Shown here in pieces: positions 46,270 to 56,189 of a DNA stretch of 64,000 bases. The number at the start of each line of letters is the position of its first letter. Position 1 is the stretch's first letter. The notes beneath the pieces were generated by a model. It saw nothing but the letters and a program-made list of their open reading frames with translations, was not told the origin of the DNA and did not search any database. The stretch comes from Tetrastigma voinierianum (Eukaryota > Streptophyta > Magnoliopsida > Vitales > Vitaceae), in contig JAEQBH010000650.1 in assembly GCA_016808115.1 (NCBI GenBank), positions 496,001 to 560,000 of the forward strand. Direction: 5' to 3'. A program made the translations under genes and the position numbers.

Positions 46270-48060
46270 TACTGAGGGTTCTAGAAGGTGCTCAATAGGT
46301 ATCAGTTTGCGGAGTCTTCTTGAGGCATCGCCCGGTTTTGTCGAGCATCGGCTCGGGAATTCTCAGTCTTAGTACATGTTTGACTTTAGACCGTATGAAC
46401 CTTAAGTAGCTCATTGCCTTTTGAGATACAAGATCATCTTCTCACCTCTGGCCTCATAGGAGTCTTCTATACATTTACCCGGCCCGGTTGGGAGTCGACT
46501 CACCTCCAACTAATGCTGCTTCCATGAAATTGGGGCGAGTTGAGTCGGCTATAACTGACCTCGTATTGACCTCGTTATTGAGGCTGGAAGTCGAATCTAA
46601 GGGCGTGCTCGTCATCTATTCTCACAGGTCGGGATCAGCCACGCCGGCTCTCCCCTTGGGCGTTAGCGGCCCCGTCGATGGATAATTTCCAAATGGGGTG
46701 GTCGGGCGCGGTTGGGTAACTAAAGTAGGCGTCTTTGGGTAAAAATTCTATGATGAAATACGCGAATCGCCCTTTATAAATTTGTCCTCGGTTTGTACGA
46801 TGTCAAATTCACCTAAGCTCTAGCCTATTTCATCGACCTTCTCTGAGGTTTCTAGTTTATCTTTGATGTTGCTTCATCGAATGCATTGAGACCCGACGGT
46901 ATGAGCTTGGAAATAAAGTCGAGTTTTCTTGATGTGGTTACCAATGCTAGGATTAGCTTTTCCATCTTTAGGTACCTCTTACGCTCCTGAGCTGACAATG
47001 ATAGACCGGTTGCTACACCTTTGTCCCGTTCTCTTACCGGGCGGCGCGGTGCAAAGTCACGTGTCGAAGTAGAGTGAGGTTCTTCCTCGGAAGGGCTTAC
47101 CAGAATGGGGGGAGAGCTCGAGTAGGTTTTGAGCGCCGTGAACGCCTCCTAGCAATGTCGTCCGCGAAGGCCTTTGTCGGACCACGAAGAAAGGCCGACA
47201 TTTATCGTTTGGAATCTCAGCGGCCGTAGCGTATTCTCTGTCGGGGCGTTGAATGTCTTTAATGTTTAACGAAGGCAGCATATCAAGCATGACCTTTATC
47301 TTATCTGGGTTTGCCTCTATTCCTCGGTTATTGACTAAAAAACCTAAGACTTCCCGGCGGAGACTCCAAAAGCGCATTTGGCTGGGTTTAGCTTCATATT
47401 ATAGCTTTTCAGGACGTGGAACGCCTCGGCTAAATGGGTTATGTGGAGCTCGGCACCCTTCGATTTTACCGGCGTATCGTACATATATACCTCCATAAAT
47501 GTCCCAATTTGTTTACGGAACATCCCTATTCACCCCGACCTTTGGTGCAGGCTGGCTCGCATTCTGGCAGGAAGGGCATTTACTTGATAACGATGGGTTC
47601 CTGCAGGTGACAAATGAGGTCTTCTCTTAGTCGCTGGGGTCCATACTGATCTGGTTGTAGCCCGAGAAAGCGTCCATGAAGCTAAGGAGTTCATGACCGG
47701 TCGTAGCGTCTACTATGAGATGAATCTGAGGTAGGGGGAAGCTATCCTTTGGGCAGGCCCTGTTGATGTTTGTGAAATCAATGCAAAGCCACTTCAGTTT
47801 GCTTTTGGCGAAACGACATTGTGACCATTTGAATCACTCACTTCTCACGATTGCCTTTGCTTAGAGGAGCTTGGAGCGCCTCTTCATTAATCGCCTTACC
47901 ACGTCTTTCTGAGGCAAAAACTCCTTCTCTTTTGCTTGACACTGGCAGGGGATTAACGTTTAACTTATGGGTGATCCTTTGCTGGTGAGCCGTCCATGTC
48001 GCCGCATTTTCGGCGAATACCCTCCATGTTACGCTCTAGAAAACGGGCCGAAGGCTTTTG
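46270..48060 (-). pseudogene. Tat reverse transcriptase and RNase H
   Basis: Minus-strand reading: CIDFTNINRACPKDSFPLPQ near 47791 and LIVDATTGHELLSFMDAFSG with YNQI near 47720-47647, the palm start of Tat RT, where the first catalytic Asp is in FMDAFSGYNQ. ITHLAEAFHVLKSYNMKLNP at about 47437 and FLVNNRGIEANPDKIKVM (47377 on) form the thumb side. The YVDD region between (47640-47450) is degraded. RNase H begins with WKLSIDGAANAQG near 46688 and runs, broken, to about 46280 (MPQEDSANL). Confidence 0.8.
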
Positions 48061-48399
48061 ACGTCTTACGCTTCTTGGACCCTATGTGGGCGAGGTGTTC
48101 TAGCTGAGTCACCGGTATGCGAGGCTCTAATTCTTACGGGGGCCTGGTGGATGGTTCACCTCTTCTCACATGCCGAGCTACGTCCATGTAAATGTTGTAA
48201 TCGACCATGTTTTGCTTCATTGATCTTTGAGTAACATTCCTGGCTGTGCGGTTTCCTAGAACTATTCTACTCCATTTCGGTTGGAAATTTGATAACATGA
48301 ATGCGTGGAGGAACGACCCTTAATTGAGGAAATTTACTAGTAACATGTTGTAAAAGCGAGAAGTCTAACATGAGAATCTCACCGTTGTTGTAGCTGGCA

Positions 48400-48790
48400 T
48401 GGGGGTCTCCCGAGTGAGCACTAACTATCTTAGATCCTAAGAGGGGCGTACTCTTTCCCTGAAAATCAGCGTAGGCAGGCGTTGAGTGGCTCTAGTTTCT
48501 CCCTTCCAATGCCCATCTTGTCGAAAGCTGATGCGAAGATGATATCGGTCGAGCTTCCGTTGTCGACGAGGACCCTATGGATCGTTTTATTAGCTACTAT
48601 GGTTTTTATCACAAGCGGGTCATCATGGGGAAGTTGGAAGCCTTCCATGTCGAAGTCTGAAAAGGTTATGGTAGTATCCAGTCGAGGAAGCTTGGATACT
48701 GTTTGTACTTCTAAGGTTTCCCGTCGTCTTGCCTTGAGTGGGCCTTCTGTGCGAGCTAGACTCTCGCCTCCATGAAGCCCTCTTGGGAGA
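48400..48790 (-). pseudogene. Tat aspartic protease
   Basis: The minus strand encodes RRETLEVQTVSKLPRLD, then ITFSDFDMEGFQLPHDD, then VLVDNGSSTDIIFASAFDKM. VDNGSSTDI corresponds to the retroviral-type aspartic protease motif (D-S/N-G-S/A), with the catalytic Asp present. Open from about 48780 to 48466, with the ATG-started part at 48648. It lies between gag and RT as expected. Confidence 0.85.
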
Positions 48791-49182
48791 TTACATGGAT
48801 TTCTCTAAGGAGGCGTCTTTGAATTAGGGTTAATTGAGTGGTGGTGGCTAGATTTCGCTCCATATACGAGGCCACGTGTCGGGTGAGATGTCACGTCGGA
48901 TCGAATCTGATCCTTTTAGGCATTTGGATGTAGTCATCTGTTCCGTGTCTATGGTCCTTATGGAACTCACAGTATTTCGTGTCGTCTCTTCTAGCGGGGT
49001 CTCACTTCATCTGGGATGGCCACCTCAGGAACCTTTCATGTTTCGCGTAGGACTGCGACACTAAAGTACATTGGGGGTGTCTTCTTGGGATGAACCGTGC
49101 TGCGATAGGTTAGTGGTCCTGATCCCGGCGTTCCTCGTCTTGTCGGGGACGCTCTCACATTTCCTCTGCTCCTCCTTGGGAT

Positions 49183-50190
49183 CTATCCTATGCACTGTCT
49201 CTTGGGGCCGTTCCTCTTTTTTGTCGCCTGGCTCTTTTCCTTTTGAGTAGAAGAGCTTCTTTGCTTAGACAGGAGGGCTTCTTCACCGTTGATATACTTC
49301 TCAGTTTTGGCGAGGACCTCGGCCATGCTTGCCTGAGGGTTCTTTGAGATAGAGAACATTAGGTCTTTTAACTGCACTCCCAGCCCTGCAATGAAAGCAA
49401 TAACGGCTAACTTCTCGTCAAGAATATCCACCTTTAGCGACTCCGTGTTAAACCTTTGAACATATGACCTCAGGCTTTCTTGAGAGCTCTTTTTATGTAA
49501 TTCGGAAGGTGTGCTTTCGACTTCTATCGTCCGCGCTCCACCGATAAAAGTGGGGCGAATCGTGGAAAGTTCTGTGAGCGATGAGATGGAGGGCGGCGGG
49601 TGCGTTAAGCGAGGCGATCTTTGGGCCGCTTTAGTGTGATAAGCGAGGCCACGCATCGTGCGGATCTTGATATCCCAGTGCGGAGTTCCATCGATTTTAT
49701 ACATATTGAGGTGAGTACATAGGGGTCTTTTGTTCGTCGAGCGTCTTGATCTGACGTGCAGTTTTGCCCCAAGGGGAAGTCGCGGCACCAGTGGTGAATG
49801 GAGATTCGGTTTTGTTACACGGGACGTCGAGGAAATTTGGGCTCGACCTTTACCGCTACCTTCATGTGGTTGATTTCAACTGCTAGATGTCTCCACTGAA
49901 CCTTTGCTCCCACGACCTCCTCATTTGCGATCCTCTCCGGGGGTTAGTGCAGGATCATAAGTCACTGGTGTAGCTGGACCCCTTCTCTATCAGCTTCTCG
50001 GCCGGTCGAGTGTGTTGCTCTTCTCGGGTACTTGAGGGTTTGGTCTTTCGGGCCTATCATGTGTCTCTTGAGGCGTCGTGTTGCTGGTCGGTTGTTCAAA
50101 CTCTTTGACAAGTGTTGGTTGGTGGCGCGGAGCGCCTCCACCTCGTCGTGCTTTTGCATTGTCTCTAACGCGCCTCAGGGAGGTCATTAT
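49183..50190 (-). pseudogene. Tat gag
   Basis: The frame at 49788-49183 (201 residues) contains ESLRSYVQRFNTESLKV, AFIAGLGVQLKDLMFSISKN and MAEVLAKTEKYINGEEALLS, a highly conserved stretch of plant Tat gag (retrotransposon gag domain). It is followed by a Lys-rich tail (EKSQATKKRNGPKRQ). Upstream (50190-49800) the N-terminal Gln/Arg-rich region survives only in fragments such as EALRATNQHLSKSLNN. A CCHC knuckle is not seen. Confidence 0.85.
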
Positions 50191-50301
50191 CCCGCCGCTG
50201 GCTAGTCTTGCATCCTTGGAGAGTTGGCATTGCTCCTTGTGTTCAGAGTTGATACCATCGATCGGCGAGAGGTCCAGCTTTATTTGTTAAGGAGCTGTCA
50301 T

Positions 50302-50318
50302 TCCACGAGACGGTGCCA
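50302..50318 (-). promoter_or_regulatory. Primer-binding site of the Tat element
   Basis: On the minus strand tggcaccgtctcgtgga follows the 5' LTR end within two bases. It resembles the TGGCGCCGTCTGTGGGA-type site of Tat elements. I do not assign the tRNA. Confidence 0.65.
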
Positions 50319-50319
50319 A

Positions 50320-50943
50320 GCGTGATGCTTTTTCAGCCGGGCGGGCTTAGCGTCTTGGCGGGATTTCTTGGGCCGGTCTGCGACTCAGTATGTTGGACTC
50401 CTCTGCGAAAACAGAAAGCAAAGGATCGGCGGGGTTGCGGGTGCCTCTCCGATGCCTAAGTCAGTTCTTTCCGGGGGAAGAGAAGATCAACTTCTTAGGG
50501 AATGAATTTTCTGTGTGTACCTTTCACCGATGGGGTGACCTAGTATTTATAATGTATGATCATGACAACTTTCCTAATTGGATAACGACACTGAATAGTA
50601 TGTTTCCTAGTTGGATGATGACACTGAATAGTATGTTTCCTTGTTGGAGGATGATACAATATTTCTCCCACTAGGTAGGAGATTTTCTTTCCTTATCGTA
50701 AACCGATTAATAAGGGATAATTGATGGGCAGTAATTGGGTAATATCTTACTTTCTTGATTGGTGGAGGTGGGTGTTTCCTGTCTGATTCATGGGCTGCCA
50801 ACTTTTAAAGGGGCGAGTTAGGCCCTTGTTTTAGGCCTGCCACTTTGGGGATCATTAGACTAGTGCTATGCTGGGCCCATTTTTAATCCCGACGCTTGGG
50901 CTTGTATCTTGGGCCTGCACGCCTATTATTTCAAACCCCATCA
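50320..50943 (-). repeat. Tat 5' LTR
   Basis: Uninterrupted LTR of 624 bp ending (plus strand) ACCCCATCA. It matches 34185-34641 plus 40186-40384. The target duplication aggat follows at 50944-50948. Confidence 0.9.
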
Positions 50944-51520
50944 AGGATAATGCTTGAGTTTATAAGGAAGAAAACTATGAACAAGTTAGGTATGAAAGGT
51001 ACATTATGTGAAAAGTGGATCAATTATTTTAGTCCTACATTTAATGAAAATTTTCATATCAACAAAGGGATAATAGTGGGTTGTCAAGTGCTATTAAATG
51101 GAGATGTAAGCAACAAGATTCAAGAAGGTGATGACACACACACTATAGATTTAGATAAGAGCACATGTACTTATAAGGCATGGGATATTTAAGGTATTCC
51201 ATGCCAACATGCTATATGTGCTTTGGTGCACAATAAACAAGAGCCAATGGACCAAATTTCTAGTTTCTACCACATTGATATGTATAGAGCTGCTTATCAA
51301 TTTAAGATAATTCCATTGAGAAGCAAAAGGTTCTACAAAATGGATCGGTATCTCCCAATTGAGCCACCTCCTATGGAAAAGATTAGAGTAAGACCAAAGA
51401 CAAAGAGAAGGAGAAAAGAGCATTAGAAAAGACCTAAAAACAAACTTTCAAGAAAAGAGATACATGTTACATGCTCCATCTGCAAGCAATAAGAACACAA
51501 CAAAGCCAATTGCTTAAAGG
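50944..51520 (+). pseudogene. MULE transposase, C-terminal part with SWIM zinc finger
   Basis: Reads MLEFIRKKTMNKLGMKGT, then CEKWINYFSPTFNENFHI, then GCQVLLNGDVSNKI, HTIDLDKSTCTYKAWDI, a stop, then GIPCQHAICAL. This is the MULE C-terminal domain with a SWIM finger (CxC...CxH); the second Cys of the first pair is Tyr. YHIDMYRAAYQFKI and a basic tail (RVRPKTKRRRKEH) follow, then a zinc knuckle CSICKQ, stop, EHNKANC (51474-51515). Only two in-frame stops in 190 codons make this the best-kept MULE coding part. Confidence 0.9.
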
Positions 51521-51594
51521 TTTGTTAAGCTTATCTCTTATTTCCTTAAATTGATTTTAATTCATAATCTTGATTGTCGGATGTATTTTGATGT

Positions 51595-52087
51595 TTCAGA
51601 GGCAGAAAAATCATAGTGGCAATATCTCACATGATCCAGCTCAAACTTAATCAAGCCAAGTCCTTAATCATTCCTCTCATACTCAACAACCTGCCCCTGC
51701 TCATGGCCCTTCTCATGGCCTTGCCCCTTCTCATACCCTTGTCCCTTCTCATACCCCTTCCCCTACTCATGTCCCTACTCCTGCTCATGTCCTTACCCCG
51801 ACTCATGCCCATTCCCTTCCTCATGGCCCTACCCCTTCTCATATCCCTGTCCCTTCTCATATCTCTTCCCCTACTCATGTTCTTGTCCCTTCTCACACCC
51901 CTTCCCCTACTCATGTCCCTACCCCAACACATGCAAAATCAAGTTGTAGGCCATCAAAATGTCAGATCTGTGCAGCAGAAAAATTAAGTTCAAAAGGCCA
52001 ATTAAGTCAATATTTTTGTGGTGTTGGTATTTTATTTGATCAAAGTACTGGATCTATAAGATATTGTGTAAGAGATGGTGATTTATA
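51595..52087 (+). pseudogene. MULE transposase tail with Pro-Ser/Thr-His repeats
   Basis: After an intron-like gap (51520-51595, with ttttgatgtttcag as possible acceptor), the frame encodes about 14 repeats of the type PSHTPSPTHVPTPAHV, then CQICAAEKLSSKGQL and a short end near 52085. The DNA is an 18-bp minisatellite (51665-51930). A longer ATG-started frame here, 51616-51987, is Leu-rich and out of register with the transposase, so I regard it as a shadow. Pro/Ser/Thr-rich tails are common after the zinc knuckle in MULE transposases. Confidence 0.65.
51665..51932 (+). repeat. 18-bp coding minisatellite
   Basis: About 14 units such as ccccttctcatacccctg or ccccctactcatgtccct. It encodes the Pro-Ser-His/Pro-Thr-His repeats of the transposase tail. 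Confidence 0.85.
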
Positions 52088-52148
52088 ACATATGTTCATT
52101 TAGCTTTAGATCAAATACGTATTTATATTTATATTTTTTTAATGAAAT

Positions 52149-52503
52149 GTCGAGTGGCACAACCTCAACAATTGTCCATCAAATGAGACAAGAAGTACTA
52201 GATACAACCTCTAGATTTGAAATGCCTAATGAAGCCCAAAATAGATCAGAGAAAGCTCATAGAAGAACAACTTTAGGTGCTAGTTGAAGAATAGCTGCTA
52301 AAGGTGATGGTGGAGCTCTTGACATGTCCAACATGCCTTTTCTACCACCTGGTTTGCAATGGAGGGGCAGAAGCTCTCTAACTTCAAGGCAATTTCTTGT
52401 AGAAAGGGATGCTAGAGTTGCAAAGGGAAGCATGCAAAAGCAAGCATGGAGTCACCTACAATTGGGGATCAATGAACATTATATATTAGGTTTTGTCTAT
52501 TAG
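52149..52503 (+). pseudogene. MULE transposase, probable last exon
   Basis: Reads SGTTSTIVHQMRQEVLDTTS, then a stop at 52286, then DGGALDMSNMPFLPPGLQW, then SSLTSRQFLVERDARVAKGS and a stop codon near 52501. A GL.WKG..av...QL-like ending is usual for this transposase class. It is separated from the preceding part by about 60 AT-rich bases that could be an intron. Identity rests on position and the LPPGLQW-type motif. Confidence 0.5.
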
Positions 52504-52796
52504 TTTAGACATTTTTGTAAATATTTTGGAGCGATCAACTTATCTCCCATTTTAAAGATTATGGTTTGAACAACTTGTCCTTAATTTTATAAACATCTAC
52601 TTCAGTTGGTTTATAACAAAAACTTTGTAAACATTATGAAGGTTGAAATGATTTTGAGATATTTGGTAAAAGACTTACTTAAAGTGTTGATTTACTTCAA
52701 TTCGATAGCTTAGATAAAATTTTCAAGTTTTGATTTAAATTCAAGTGTTGATTTACTTCATTCATGTAATAGAATAGAACATAGCCAATTGAACTA
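52504..52796. other. MULE 3' region between the convergent genes
   Basis: AT-rich with no coding. A partial direct repeat gtgttgatttacttcaattc occurs at 52684 and 52746. It lies between the ends of the transposase and the antisense GRF gene. Confidence 0.5.
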
Positions 52797-53100
52797 AAAT
52801 ACATCAACCTTCATTGCATTGTTATACAATCATAGAATTTCCAGCTTTCATTCCCTCAATTGTTTTACATCCACATTAAAATGAATATGACAAAGGATAA
52901 ACAGATACAAAACAGTGCACTACACTTTAAAAAAAAACTTTCATTCATTCGACAAGTTGAAATACATCAACCTTCATTGCATTGTTATACAATCACAAAA
53001 TTCCAGCTTTCATTCCCTCAACTGTTTTACATCCACATTAAAATGAATGTGTCAAAGGATAAATAGACACAAAACAGTGCACAACACTTTAAAGCAAACA
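52797..53100. repeat. 164-bp tandem duplication, 2 copies
   Basis: Copy 1 starts near 52798 and copy 2 near 52962. Shared stretches include acatcaaccttcattgcatt, ccagctttcattccctcaa and gttttacatccacattaaaa. The repeat unit covers the 3' end of the antisense GRF gene, so the last codons and 3' UTR exist twice. Confidence 0.9.
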
Positions 53101-53616
53101 TTTTCCATCTAAATGATGTCTTCAAATCATTCAACTCTTTCTTCGTTTCATTCATCTTCAAATCATTCATCTCATTGGTTCCTGACCAATCTTGGGCCTT
53201 CAATGAATTATGTTGGTCAAAATTGTTCACCTCATCATCTTCTTCACAAATTCGATCATTTTTCTCCCTCATATTCTACATTTCCTTAATCTCCATTTGG
53301 AGCAGCTTCCTTTCCCACCTCAATTGGTTGATAACAACCTTTGCCCTCGATGTCATCTCTGGATCATGCCATAAAAAAACGACATTTGTTTTTTCATGGC
53401 TAAAACAAGGACAACCAACAGACATACAAATTAATCAATTTAGCAAAAGAAAACAAACATCTTTTTTTTTTTATTTTATAAAAATCTACTTACATGATAT
53501 TTTGGGCATGAGTAGAATCTCCTCCCTGGATTTGTCTCCATCCAAGTTGTCAGTAATGAAGCTTGGAAACCACAATCACACAATACGGCATGGTCGTCAC
53601 ATTCGATAGCTCTATT
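53027..53616 (-). pseudogene. GRF-type zinc-finger protein gene, antisense in the MULE
   Basis: Two exons on the minus strand. Exon 1 (about 53614-53494): IECDDHAVLCDCGFQASLL, then TNPGRRFYSCPKYH, the front half of a GRF zinc finger (CxCG ... GRRFyxC). A gtaagt donor lies at 53493-53488. The acceptor ..gttttag is at 53402-53400. Exon 2 (53399-53027) reads FLWHDPEMTSRAKVVINQLR, an in-frame stop after EIKEM, then a coiled-coil-like NETKKELNDLKTSF and a hydrophobic C-terminal anchor (CCALFCVYLSFDTFILMWM). This order (GRF finger, coiled coil, C-terminal membrane segment) is common in small plant GRF proteins, whose role is poorly known. A stop just upstream of exon 1, a probable one-base shift at the start of exon 2 and the internal stop show decay. 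Confidence 0.7.
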
Positions 53617-53739
53617 GCGTTATCTGCTTAAGGAACTTAAAGAAAGGGTTCCAACCATTGATGAAGGAAACGAAGGAAATGAGGGTCAAAGAAAAACCAT
53701 AGAGGAAGGGAAGATTCATCGAAGCAAAACCAGAGAGGG

Positions 53740-54076
53740 CTGAAGAATCAAAGCAAAACCTAGGGTTGTCTTTGGCCCGAAGTTTGTATTTTTGAAGAAA
53801 TTGGTAGAGCTGAAATTAGGGTTTTTAATTTCCCCTAATTAGAAGCCCCTCAAGTTTTAAATGTAATTAGGGGAAAAAATTGCCACATCAACTGCTTACA
53901 TGGTTGGTTTAACAGCCAATGTAACGTTTTTTTTTACATTTAACGCCCAAAGTTACGGAAGAGGATAATTTGAGCTACAGGCGAAAACGTGTGGGGCCTA
54001 TTTGGACGGAAAAAAAAATTGAGGTGTAAGTGGGGTATTAGGGAAAACCTAAGGGGTTTTTTTTACACCTTTACCC
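53740..54076 (-). repeat. MULE right terminal inverted repeat
   Basis: Inverted partner of 4825-5160; see that entry for shared segments. The putative promoter of the antisense GRF gene would lie in or next to this repeat. Confidence 0.85.
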
Positions 54077-54292
54077 ATTTTAAAAAATAATTATTCCAAC
54101 ATTGACTACAATGCCAACTAAACAGTACTAGGACTTAGACAGGCCCTCCTTATAACTTAGCCGCTAGGCATGTGGACTACAAATAAATATACTTAGGAAA
54201 CAAGTTTCATTTCATATTACAAATAATGGTCCTGTTTGGTTGAGCTAATTGATGGAGCTATAAGGAGCTGACAACTCATTCACCCCCAATCT
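54077..54292. other. Unassigned sequence right of the MULE
   Basis: AT-rich, no coding. This 216-bp gap separates the MULE terminus from the LTR of Tekay element B. The last five bases, aatct, should be the target duplication of element B; the partner lies outside the window. Confidence 0.45.
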
Positions 54293-56062
54293 TGTGACGC
54301 CCCATTTCCCGGGGGTCCCGTTGACCACCGTCAACACATGGAAAACACATTGTGTCTCGTATCATGAAGAAAGCAGGACCCGCCATAGTAAAAATGGCCA
54401 CGTTGGGCCCATGCATCAATACTCACCAATAATCTAACCAACTATATTACAATAGTTCAAGAGTTAATTACACTCTTAATACAAAACATATATTAAAATT
54501 TAGAATTCTAATACATGTTTTACAAAATACATATCAAAGCCACAATCCGGTTTTCTTCTCAAAAGCTACCTATAATGAACGTCGTCTTCCCGAACACTCC
54601 TTGTACCTGAAATAATTTTCCCTCGACAAGGTGAGCAATGCCTAGTAGTGGAATTATCCTACATGGGTTACTCCCCACCTAAGTGCACATGTAATGGCAA
54701 CCAAGCACATTCAAGCAAATGCATGATCATGATCTTACTTGAATATCTACATGCCCAATCCCATGTCTCGAGTCCTCACCGACTCCCTCACACATGCCTA
54801 AGTCATGTATGAAAATCATTTTTTTTCAAAACAAAAATATTTGTTTTAATTAAGGAGACGACCCTCACGATATAAATACGTTAGACAATCCTCAGAGTGA
54901 ATTTGATTGGGTAACTCAAAGAAATATTCATGGGCCTCGAGCGTGAATTGTTGGACAATCTTCGCAACATAATTCTTCGGACAACTTTTCTGATAAAATT
55001 ATTATTTTTAATAATTTTACAAAAGAATTCATTGTTTGGACAACCTCTGATTTTTATTTTTCATGCACTCACACCTACCATTCTAGGGTGCCCTGGTGCA
55101 TATGAAATGCATTATGCCATTTCCGAACAATTCATGTTAATATATATTAAACATGCATATACTAACAAGAATTAACTCACAACATCATGTTATTTAATTC
55201 ATAGCAATAACACCAAAATTAGCTCACATGGGCTAGTAACCAGATTGACAATTCATTTTCAATCCGCCGAGCAACTTACCGCAAATCACCACCAAATCAA
55301 GTGAGCAGTAAAACCACAGAGTGCGACACGTTCACAACCACACAGGGATTTTCTTCCACTTGGTCCAAAAATTTTGGGATAGAAAACACATGACCATTCG
55401 GGCCTAACAAATCCCCATCCATTAAAATGGCTCTTAGACAAAGAATAAATCAAGTAGGAGAAGACCCCTACCTCTTGGAGTTGCTGAAACTCCACAAAAT
55501 CGGTGTCCACACGTAGCCCTTGTAGCGTAGATCAACTTTGCTTCTTGGCAGAAGCGAAGGCAGACGGTCAGAACTTAGGAAATCTAGAGAATTTGGACTT
55601 TCTCTCTCTAAAACCTGTTTTTCTCCCCTCACTAAACGTTCTAGCCAAATGGAGAAGAAGATGATGTCTTTATATATTTTTTTTCTTTTCAATTAATTCC
55701 CTTTTGGTCCCTTACTTTGACTTTTAAGGGCTCTTTGACACATGACTTAATCTAAGTCATTTATCTCTATCCTCTCACTAATCATGCAACATGTGTCATA
55801 TGGATACATGTATTAGGTGACCCTTATCACATCACATGCCTATCACAAGCTGTCATACGGCACCCGTCACCCGGTGCCTCGAAAGACATGAAATTCCAAC
55901 TGTCTCGGAATTCGACGAAATTCGACGAGGTAGCTAGATTTCGCAAGATGATTCCAACGGTGAAGTCCGTTTCATCATCCAAGATCTAGAAAAATTCAGT
56001 TTTGACCCTGAAATTACCATTTGCCCTTTTTCTGTAAAATTAGAATTTGTCTGGGTTTTACA
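54293..56062 (-). repeat. Tekay B 3' LTR
   Basis: The plus strand starts TTGTGACGCCCCATTTCCCG and ends TGGGTTTTACA; in element orientation TGTAAAACCC...GGGGCGTCACAA. It is 1,770 bp, half the length of the element A LTRs. It contains weak ggacaatc..c repeats (54893-55045), the counterpart of the 29-bp array in element A. The leader-like part at 55440-55560 resembles 120-290. Confidence 0.85.
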
Positions 56063-56076
56063 TTCTCCCCGCAAAA
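56063..56076 (-). promoter_or_regulatory. Polypurine tract of Tekay B
   Basis: On the minus strand ttttgcggggagaa lies directly before TGTAAAACCC. The chromovirus context cgac.aaattattttgcgggg is present. Confidence 0.85.
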
Positions 56077-56189
56077 TAATTGTGTCGAAGTGTCTGATCA
56101 TAACAAATCACATGCACATCGCGTGCACTATGTCATGCATGTAAACTAGTCATTTAAGCATTAAACGACTAAACCACGTACCTTCATCC

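Larger units (their letters stand above)
34185..50943 (-). mobile_element. Tat-clade Gypsy retrotransposon
   Basis: Minus-strand element with LTRs at 34185-40384 (interrupted) and 50320-50943, flanked by a perfect 5-bp duplication aggat (34180-34184, 50944-50948). Minus-strand order from the right is PBS, gag, protease, RT, RNase H, integrase; then an antisense (plus-strand) gene-like region; then the polypurine tract. Antisense genes between pol and the 3' LTR are known in some Tat members, which, with the gag and integrase sequences, supports the lineage call. All frames are broken. Confidence 0.85.
4825..54076 (+). mobile_element. Mutator-like element (MULE) expanded by nested insertions
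   Basis: The termini are homologous inverted repeats: 4825 onward reads gggtaaaagacaaaacccc, and the reverse strand from 54076 reads gggtaaaggtgtaaaaaaaa, with continuing similarity for about 330 bp. Between them, plus-strand islands encode successive parts of a MULE transposase in the right order: N-terminal region, first catalytic Asp region, post-catalytic region, SWIM zinc finger, zinc knuckle and C-terminal tail. With the insertions removed, the element is about 6 kb, a normal size for an autonomous MULE. A GRF zinc-finger gene lies antisense near the right end. I could not identify a convincing 9-11-bp target duplication; both flanks are AT-rich. The element is dead: stops, frameshifts and at least five insertions. 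Confidence 0.8.

Noticed and set aside
51616..51987. 123-codon Leu-rich frame that looks like membrane segments
   Set aside because: Out-of-register reading of the 18-bp minisatellite; the transposase frame there is Pro/Ser/His-rich.
54196..54292. A possible hAT or MITE terminus (gtcctgtttggttgagct)
   Set aside because: No partner terminus or target duplication could be found nearby.
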